Shown one piece after another: positions 11,710-16,595 of a stretch of DNA of 16,595 bases. The notes beneath the pieces are model-generated. The model was not told where the DNA came from. It saw nothing but the letters and a program-made list of their open reading frames with translations, and did not search any database. The stretch covers positions 1 to 16,595 of the forward strand of contig DASYMJ010000124.1 in assembly GCA_036009105.1 (NCBI GenBank), read 5' to 3'. How positions within the stretch are numbered: position 1 is the first letter of the stretch; each line of letters opens with the position of its first letter. A program made the translations under genes and the position numbers. The stretch comes from JAFAVZ01 sp036009105. Its GTDB lineage: Bacteria; Acidobacteriota; Thermoanaerobaculia; Gp7-AA8.

Positions 11710-13874
11710 GCGTGATCAAGCTCGACCGCCGCAACTTCGTGAAGCTGGCCTCGGTGGCCGGCGCGGGCCTCGTCCTCGGCGTGACGATCTCCACGGCGAA
11801 GGCGAAGAAGGGCGGCGGCCCCGCGACCGAACATCCGCTCGGCGCGTTCGTCGCCGTCGGTACCGATGGCGTGATCACCGTGTACGTCTCCAAGTCGGAC
11901 ATGGGGCAGGGCGTGCGGACGTCGCTGCCGATGATCGTGGCCGAGGAGCTGGATGCGGACTGGAAGAGCGTGCGCATCCGCCAGGCCGATCTGGGCAAAG
12001 AGTTCGGGCGGCAGGGGACGGGCGGGAGCAGCAGCATCCGCACGATGTGGAAGCCGTTGCGCACCGCCGGCGCCACCGCGCGGGCCATGCTCGTCGGGGC
12101 CGCGGCGGCGAAGTGGGGCGTGGAGGCGAAAGACATCGCGGTCGCGAACGGCGTGGTCAGCCACGGTTCGCACAAGGCGACGTACGGCGAGCTGGCTGTC
12201 GAAGCGGCGAAGCTCGCCGTGCCGAAGGACGTCGCCCTCAAGGACCCGTCGAAGTTCACCATCATCGGGAAGAAGGCCAACCGGCTCGATACGCCCGACC
12301 TGGTCGTGGGCAGGAGCCAGTACGGCATCGATGTGAAGGTGCCGGGCATGTTGTACGCCGTCGTGGCGCGCTCGCCGGTGTTCGACGGCACGATCAAGAG
12401 CGTCGATGCGACGAAGGCGAAGGCCATGCCCGGCGTCCGCGACGTGGTCAAGATCGATCCGATCGGTACCGACTTGCCGTGGGCGGGCGTGGCCGTCGTG
12501 GCCGATTCGACCTGGGCGGCGATGAAGGGCCGCGAGGCGCTCGACATCACGTGGAGCGAAGGAACGGAAACGACCGATGCGCTGCGCGCGCGGATGGACG
12601 AGCTGATCACGAGCGGCGCGGCGAAGCGGGCGCACGACGTCGGCGACGTCGAGGCGGCGCTCGGCGCGGCGGACCGGCGCCACGAGGCGCGCTACGAGGT
12701 GCCGTATCTGGCCCACGCCTGCATGGAGCCGATGAACGCGACGGCGAGCGTGACCAGGGACGGCATCGAGATCTGGTCGCCCACGCAGTTTCCGGACTGG
12801 ATCGGCAGCTCGGCCGCCAAGGCCGCAGGCGTGGCGCCGGAAAAGGTCAAGGTCCACGTCACCCTCCTCGGCGGCGGGTTCGGCAGACGCGCCAATCCCG
12901 ATTTCGGCCTCGAGGCCGTGCTGCTGTCGAAGGCCGTCGGCAAGCCGGTGCACGTGCAATGGACGCGCGAGGACGACATGCAGCACGACTACTACCGCCC
13001 GCCCAGCGTCCACCGCATGACCGGCGGCCTCGATGCGAACGGCAGGCTCGTGGCGTGGCATCACCGCATGTCGTCGCCTTCGATCGACGCGTACTTTGGC
13101 GAGAACGACGCGGCCGGCAGCGAGATCGGCGGCATCGACGATCTGCGCCATCTCATCCCCGCCTTCCGCCTGGAGTACGGGCACGCGCAGTCGGCCGTGC
13201 CGCGCGGCTGGTGGCGCTCGGTGGAGAACTCCGGCAACGCCTTCGTGGTGCACTCGTTCCTCGACGAGCTCGCGCACGAGGCGGGCCGCGATCCGATCGA
13301 GTTCCGCCTGGCCATGCTCCCGGAGGGGAAGGTCGTGGTGCCGACGGAAGAGCGGCAGAAGGACTACGCGTTCTCCGCCGACCGCCTGCGCAAGGTGATC
13401 GAGATCGCGCGCGACAAGTCGGGCTGGGGCTCGTCGAGGCCGGCGGCCGGCCGCGCGCGCGGGTTCGCGGCGTGGTGGTCGTTCCTGTCGTATGCGGCGG
13501 AGGTGGTGGAGGTCTCGATCGAGGGCGGCCGGCCGCGCGTGCACCGCGTGGTGGCGGCGATCGACTGCGGGACGCCGGTCAATCCGGACGGAATCGCCGC
13601 GCAGGTGGAGGGCGGCATCGTGTACGGCCTCACCGCCGCGCTGGATGGCGAGATCACCATCGACGGCGGCAAGGTCGCGCAGTCGAACTTTCACGACTAT
13701 CCGCTGCTGCGCATGAGCGAGATGCCGGTGGTGGAGGTACACATCGTGCCGAGCACCGCGCCTCCTACCGGCACCGGTGAGCCGGGTCTGCCGCCGCTCG
13801 CGCCGGCCGTGGCGAACGCGCTGTTCGTATTGACCGGGAAGAGGATGAGGAGTCTGCCCTTGCGGATCACGTAG
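11706..13874 (+). CDS. iorB: Isoquinoline 1-oxidoreductase beta-type molybdopterin subunit, Tat signal
   Basis: This 722-residue molybdopterin cytosine dinucleotide subunit hydroxylates an N-heterocycle or oxidises an aldehyde next to the Mo centre. A twin-arginine signal is clear: D-R8-R9-N-F-V-K followed by a hydrophobic stretch to about residue 30. The domain order is that of IorB-like proteins: an initial cofactor-binding segment (G-Q-G-V-R-T, 67-72; G-T-G-G-S-S-S, 104-110), the hammerhead domain (about 196-280), then the main cofactor domains with L-G-G-G-F-G-R-R (388-395), P-R-G-W-W-R-S-V-E-N (499-508), D-C-G (620-622) and the catalytic Glu692 in G-T-G-E-P-G. The start is GTG, overlapping iorA by 4 bases. 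No cytochrome c, XdhC-like maturation factor or aromatic-ring gene is nearby, so the substrate is open; iorAB-like pairs are often aldehyde or heterocycle dehydrogenases. The gene converges on the barrel gene with a 10-base gap. Confidence 0.9.
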   Translation: MSVIKLDRRNFVKLASVAGAGLVLGVTISTAKAKKGGGPATEHPLGAFVAVGTDGVITVYVSKSDMGQGVRTSLPMIVAEELDADWKSVRIRQADLGKEFGRQGTGGSSSIRTMWKPLRTAGATARAMLVGAAAAKWGVEAKDIAVANGVVSHGSHKATYGELAVEAAKLAVPKDVALKDPSKFTIIGKKANRLDTPDLVVGRSQYGIDVKVPGMLYAVVARSPVFDGTIKSVDATKAKAMPGVRDVVKIDPIGTDLPWAGVAVVADSTWAAMKGREALDITWSEGTETTDALRARMDELITSGAAKRAHDVGDVEAALGAADRRHEARYEVPYLAHACMEPMNATASVTRDGIEIWSPTQFPDWIGSSAAKAAGVAPEKVKVHVTLLGGGFGRRANPDFGLEAVLLSKAVGKPVHVQWTREDDMQHDYYRPPSVHRMTGGLDANGRLVAWHHRMSSPSIDAYFGENDAAGSEIGGIDDLRHLIPAFRLEYGHAQSAVPRGWWRSVENSGNAFVVHSFLDELAHEAGRDPIEFRLAMLPEGKVVVPTEERQKDYAFSADRLRKVIEIARDKSGWGSSRPAAGRARGFAAWWSFLSYAAEVVEVSIEGGRPRVHRVVAAIDCGTPVNPDGIAAQVEGGIVYGLTAALDGEITIDGGKVAQSNFHDYPLLRMSEMPVVEVHIVPSTAPPTGTGEPGLPPLAPAVANALFVLTGKRMRSLPLRIT

Positions 13875-13884
13875 GAGCGCGGGC

Positions 13885-14988
13885 TCACCTCAGCGCGTAG
13901 CGCACTTCCACCGAGAGACTCCGGTCGTCGAGCGGCGGCCTCTCCGCGCGGGTGCCGACCACCTGCAGGAACTCGGCGCCGGCGCGCCAGTGCGGCGTCA
14001 CATCGAACATCCAGGCAAACAGCCACGCCCGGCCATGCTCCGTATTCACCTCCGCCACGGAGTGGTCGCGGTCGATGGTGGCGAAGACGTCGTAGCGCGC
14101 CGAGAAGCGGTTGCGGCCGCGCCTGTGGGAGAGCAGCGCATACGCGGCGTAGAAATCCATCTGCACGAAGCCGGCGGGCGAGAAGCCCATCCCGCTCTTG
14201 CCGCCCAGCCACTCCGCGGCGAGCACGGTGCGGTCGGGCGAGCCGAGCTCGCCGGAGAGGATGTTGAAGCGGGTCTGCCACGCGTACTCGCCGCGATAGA
14301 GCTCGCGGTCGCCGCGGTTGTCGACGTGCGCGAACTGCACCGACCAGCGGTCCGGCGTCGCGACGCGCACGCGCCCGGCGAAGCCGAGGCGGCCATCGAG
14401 GTCGCGCCCGAAAGCGGTCGAGCCGTCGCCGCGCTGCTCGGCGAACGCGGCATGCAACGGCGGCAGCGGATGCACGTCGCCGTACGTGGCGAGGCGATTG
14501 TGCAGCTGCCAGCCGCGCCAGGCGAGGAGCGCGCCGGCGGTGTCATTGCCGCGGAACGCGGTGCCGCCGATCGTGATCAGATCGCCATGCCGCCATTGCA
14601 ACTCCGCGCCGACCGGGCGGAGCTCCTCCGCGATCCACGAGTTCACCGCGGAGAGCGTGATGGTGTACGGCGAGGACCAGAGATCCTCCCGGTTCTCGCG
14701 CGAGGTGGGGAGGAAGAACAAGCCCGCGCGTAGGCGGAGCGGCCCGCGGTGCACATCCGCGAAGGCCTCCGTCACTCCCGCCTGATCGTCATCCTTGAAA
14801 TGGGAGGCGATGCCCTGCGCGTGGAGGTTCAGCCAGTCGGTGGCCTGCCAGTCGAAGCCGAGCTGCGCCACCGCGTAGCCTTCATGCCGCGCCGCACCGC
14901 CCCGGATGAAGCCGGACGGCAGGAACGTCTGCGCCGACAGCGTCGCCGCAAAAAGGAGCGCTACAAAGCAATACGCGGATCTCGCCAA
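13885..14988 (-). CDS. Predicted outer-membrane beta-barrel protein, unknown function
   Basis: The 367-residue protein has a signal peptide (M-A-R-S-A-Y-C-F..., hydrophobic 5-17, then L-S-A-Q). The mature part consists of short amphipathic strands with alternating hydrophobic and polar residues and aromatic girdles, separated by charged loops and ending in L-S-V-E-V-R-Y-A-L-R. That is typical of an outer-membrane barrel, although the last residue is Arg rather than the usual aromatic. I cannot name a family; weak resemblance to porin-like proteins is all that can be said. The start is a TTG at 14988, inside the end of the upstream gene (28-base overlap). No ATG or GTG yields the signal peptide, so the TTG is favoured. 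The long overlap implies translation coupled to the retropepsin-like gene, so the two products probably act in the same place. Confidence 0.72.
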   Translation of the reverse strand: MARSAYCFVALLFAATLSAQTFLPSGFIRGGAARHEGYAVAQLGFDWQATDWLNLHAQGIASHFKDDDQAGVTEAFADVHRGPLRLRAGLFFLPTSRENREDLWSSPYTITLSAVNSWIAEELRPVGAELQWRHGDLITIGGTAFRGNDTAGALLAWRGWQLHNRLATYGDVHPLPPLHAAFAEQRGDGSTAFGRDLDGRLGFAGRVRVATPDRWSVQFAHVDNRGDRELYRGEYAWQTRFNILSGELGSPDRTVLAAEWLGGKSGMGFSPAGFVQMDFYAAYALLSHRRGRNRFSARYDVFATIDRDHSVAEVNTEHGRAWLFAWMFDVTPHWRAGAEFLQVVGTRAERPPLDDRSLSVEVRYALR

Positions 14989-15683
14989 AGGCCGACTTGT
15001 CGTTTCCCGTAGTCAATCGTAACGAGAAACTTGGACAGAAGGCGATTTCCGATGCGGGCGCGCGGTGTGGCCGCGAAGCGGACGTCGACTTCGCCGAGCG
15101 CCGCACCGGCGATGGCGATGCGCGCCGTGCCCCGCCCGCTGCGCGCGCCGGCGGGAAGGACGAGCGTGTCGGGGATGGCGGTGTCGACGATCGCGCTGAT
15201 GTCGCGGCCGTTCACGTTCACCAGCACGGCCGGCTCGGCCTGAAAGGCGTAGAGCGTCATCCCATCGGGATGGATGCCGGACTTTTGATAGGTGATGAGC
15301 CCGGCACCGTAGTCGATCGTCACCGCGTGCGAGCCCCAGACGTCGGAGCCGAGGATGGCGTCGCCGGTGCCGGCGAGGTCGAGGACCACGGGCGTGAAGC
15401 GGAGCGACTCCTTGGAGTTGAGGGCGAGCGTGTGGGTGCGGTCCAGCGTCCGGCTGGCCAGCGCCGGGTCGAGCACGCTTCGCAAAGCTGCTGAGCCGAG
15501 AAAGTAGCGGCCGGTGCGGCCGTCAATGGTGGTGGAGGGGAGGAATAGGAGATTGTTCCGGATGGTGAACGCGACGTTCACCTCGTCGCCGATCGGCTCG
15601 TGCGCCCATGGCATCGCGCCGGCGCATGAGAGCGCTGCCGCAAGCGCCAGCAGCGTTGCGATCTGCACTGTTTTCGGATACAT
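14961..15683 (-). CDS. Retropepsin-like double-domain protein with a degenerate first site
   Basis: The protein has 240 residues with an N-terminal signal (hydrophobic 7-19) ending at Cys20 (A-L-S-C), an imperfect lipobox, so it may be a lipoprotein. The rest looks like two copies of the half-pepsin/retropepsin fold. Copy 1 has T-T-I-D-G-R-T-G-R-Y-F-L (51-62), but where F-L-x-D-T-G-A is expected it reads L62-G-S-A65; its second half has I-L-G-S-D-V-W-G-S-H-A-V-T-I-D-Y (110-125). Copy 2 has V-N-V-N-G-R-D-I-S-A-I-V-D167-T168-A169 and later I-G-N-R-L-L-S-K-F-L-V-T-I-D-Y (211-225). One catalytic Asp motif is lost and the other reads D-T-A, so peptidase activity is doubtful unless copy 2 dimerises. 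The start is ATG at 15683. The gap to the divergent aldehyde dehydrogenase is 33 bases, and the barrel gene overlaps its end by 28. Confidence 0.75.
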   Translation of the reverse strand: MYPKTVQIATLLALAAALSCAGAMPWAHEPIGDEVNVAFTIRNNLLFLPSTTIDGRTGRYFLGSAALRSVLDPALASRTLDRTHTLALNSKESLRFTPVVLDLAGTGDAILGSDVWGSHAVTIDYGAGLITYQKSGIHPDGMTLYAFQAEPAVLVNVNGRDISAIVDTAIPDTLVLPAGARSGRGTARIAIAGAALGEVDVRFAATPRARIGNRLLSKFLVTIDYGKRQVGLWRDPRIAL

Positions 15684-15707
15684 ACGCACGGCGCTGCAAA
15701 CGACCGT

Positions 15708-15712
15708 GGAGG
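15708..15712 (+). promoter_or_regulatory. Shine-Dalgarno site of the aldehyde dehydrogenase gene
   Basis: GGAGG lies 4 bases before the ATG at 15717 and fixes that start. A weak promoter candidate upstream is TTGCGA (15656-15661), a 17-base spacer and TACATA (15679-15684); I regard that part as uncertain. Confidence 0.65.
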
Positions 15713-15716
15713 ATTG

Positions 15717-16595
15717 ATGCTTCCCGAATTCAAAAACGAGCCGCTGACCGATTTTTCGAAAACCGAAGAGAAAGCCGCCATGGAAGCGGCATTGCAGAAA
15801 GTGCGCGGTGAGCTCGGTCGCGAGTACCCGCTGGTCATCGGCGGCGAGCGCATCACCGGCCTGAAGACCTTCGACTCCATCAACCCTTCCCACAAAGACG
15901 AGTTCCTCGGCCGCTTCCAGAAGGGAACCAGAGCGCACGTGGAGCAGGCCATCGACGCGGCGTGGAAAGCGTTCGAGTCGTGGAAGCGGCGCTCCGTCCA
16001 GGAGCGGGCCGACTGGCTGGTGCGCGTCGCCGCGCTGCTGCGCGAGCGGAAGCACGAGTTCTCCGCCACGATGATCTACGAGGTGGGCAAGACGTGGAAC
16101 GAGGCGGATGCCGATACGGCCGAGGCCATCGACTTCTGCGAGTTCTACGCTCGCGAGGCGCTGCGCTGGGGCGGCGAGCAGCCCATCACCAAGATCGAGT
16201 CCGAGGACAACCACCTCGTCTACATCCCCCTTGGCGTCGGGGCGGTGATCCCGCCCTGGAACTTCCCGCTGGCCATCATGGCCGGCATGACCACCGCGGC
16301 GGCCGTGACCGGCAACTGCGTCGTCCTCAAGCCGTCGTCCGACTCGCCGTGGATCGCTTACCGCTTCTTCGCGTTGATGGAGGAGGCCGGCCTGCCGCCG
16401 GGCGTCGTCAACTTCGTCAGCGGCGGCGGCGGCGAAGTGGGCGACCCGATGGTGCAGCATCCGCGCATCCGCTTCATCTCCTTCACGGGCTCGAAGGAAG
16501 TCGGCCTGCACATCAACGCCGAAGCCGCCAAGCCGCGCGAAGGGCAGTTGTGGATCAAGCGCGTGGTGGCGGAGATGGGCGGCAAGGACGCCATC
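15717..16595 (+). CDS. pruA: L-glutamate gamma-semialdehyde dehydrogenase (P5C dehydrogenase), N-terminal part
   Basis: The gene runs off the right edge; 293 residues are visible of an expected 520 or so. This NAD-dependent enzyme oxidises glutamate-5-semialdehyde, the open form of 1-pyrroline-5-carboxylate, to glutamate in proline and arginine breakdown. The RocA/PruA-type N-terminus is recognisable: N-E-P-L-T-D-F (7-13), Y-P-L-V-I-G-G-E-R (37-45) and I-N-P-S (55-58). Aldehyde dehydrogenase motifs follow: P-P-W-N-F-P-L-A-I (179-187), V-L-K-P-S-S-D-S-P (203-211), F-T-G-S-K-E-V-G (256-263), and E286-M-G-G-K-D with the catalytic Glu. The catalytic Cys lies beyond the edge. The start is ATG at 15717 with GGAGG 4 bases upstream. 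It is divergent from the retropepsin-like gene. No putA or proline transporter is visible, so this looks like a monofunctional enzyme rather than part of a PutA fusion. Confidence 0.9.
   Translation, partial: MLPEFKNEPLTDFSKTEEKAAMEAALQKVRGELGREYPLVIGGERITGLKTFDSINPSHKDEFLGRFQKGTRAHVEQAIDAAWKAFESWKRRSVQERADWLVRVAALLRERKHEFSATMIYEVGKTWNEADADTAEAIDFCEFYAREALRWGGEQPITKIESEDNHLVYIPLGVGAVIPPWNFPLAIMAGMTTAAAVTGNCVVLKPSSDSPWIAYRFFALMEEAGLPPGVVNFVSGGGGEVGDPMVQHPRIRFISFTGSKEVGLHINAEAAKPREGQLWIKRVVAEMGGKDAI

Noticed and set aside
11679..13742. Minus-strand frame of 687 codons over iorB
   Set aside because: Shadow of iorB; His/Arg/Ala-rich, no family features.
15684..16511. Upstream extension of the retropepsin-like frame across the aldehyde dehydrogenase gene
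   Set aside because: The extension is antisense to clearly coding pruA and has low-complexity composition; ATG 15683 gives a proper signal peptide.
1..16595. CRISPR arrays, tRNA or rRNA genes, prophage or insertion-sequence genes
   Set aside because: Looked for regularly spaced direct repeats, tRNA-like cloverleaf motifs and transposase or integrase motifs by eye; none found.

Overview
The window comes from a GC-rich, Gram-negative (diderm) bacterium. A predicted outer-membrane barrel, Sec and Tat signal peptides, IPT/TIG proteins, an N-acyl-D-amino-acid deacylase of the amidohydrolase type, an IorAB pair and an HGSNAT-like acetyltransferase together suggest an environmental Acidobacteriota lineage, perhaps Thermoanaerobaculia-like. 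That placement is inference from gene content; there is no rRNA or tRNA here to test it. I see no phage, plasmid, insertion-sequence transposase, CRISPR array or canonical defence locus apart from the end of a Ku (NHEJ) gene. No stretch above about 120 bases lacks a gene.

Left part, plus strand (1-6454): the 3' end of a Ku gene; a paired REP element; a MerR-type HTH/TPR protein overlapping an HGSNAT-like membrane acetyltransferase; a secreted protein that joins a CuA-type cupredoxin domain to three IPT/TIG domains; a second copy of the same paired REP element; a secreted transglutaminase-like protein coupled (ATGA) to a secreted alpha/beta hydrolase; and two small membrane proteins.

Middle, minus strand (11164 down to 6455): a tight five-gene run, in transcription order PIG-L deacetylase, DUF2269-type membrane protein, exported N-acyl-D-amino-acid deacylase, RutE-like nitroreductase and UlaG-like metallo-beta-lactamase-fold hydrolase. 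Gaps are 5 to 37 bases. The run looks catabolic (deacetylation or deacylation followed by reduction and hydrolysis), but its substrate is not evident.

Right part: divergent from that run is iorAB (11251-13874, plus), a 2Fe-2S subunit and a Tat-exported molybdenum hydroxylase subunit. Convergent to it is a minus-strand pair, a degenerate retropepsin-like protein whose gene overlaps that of an outer-membrane barrel protein by 28 bases. At the right edge a pruA-type aldehyde dehydrogenase starts and runs off the window.

The most notable points are (i) two copies of a 26-base inverted-repeat pair in which each arm is a hairpin carrying GTAG on its 5' side, the hallmark of REP elements mobilised by RAYT transposases; (ii) the CuA-IPT fusion with every CuA side-chain ligand present outside any oxidase; (iii) several genes with a TAnnnT box 6 to 8 bases before the ATG and no Shine-Dalgarno, suggesting leaderless transcripts; and (iv) a double retropepsin-like protein that has lost its first DTG motif. 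I found no clear evidence of a wholly new multi-gene system.
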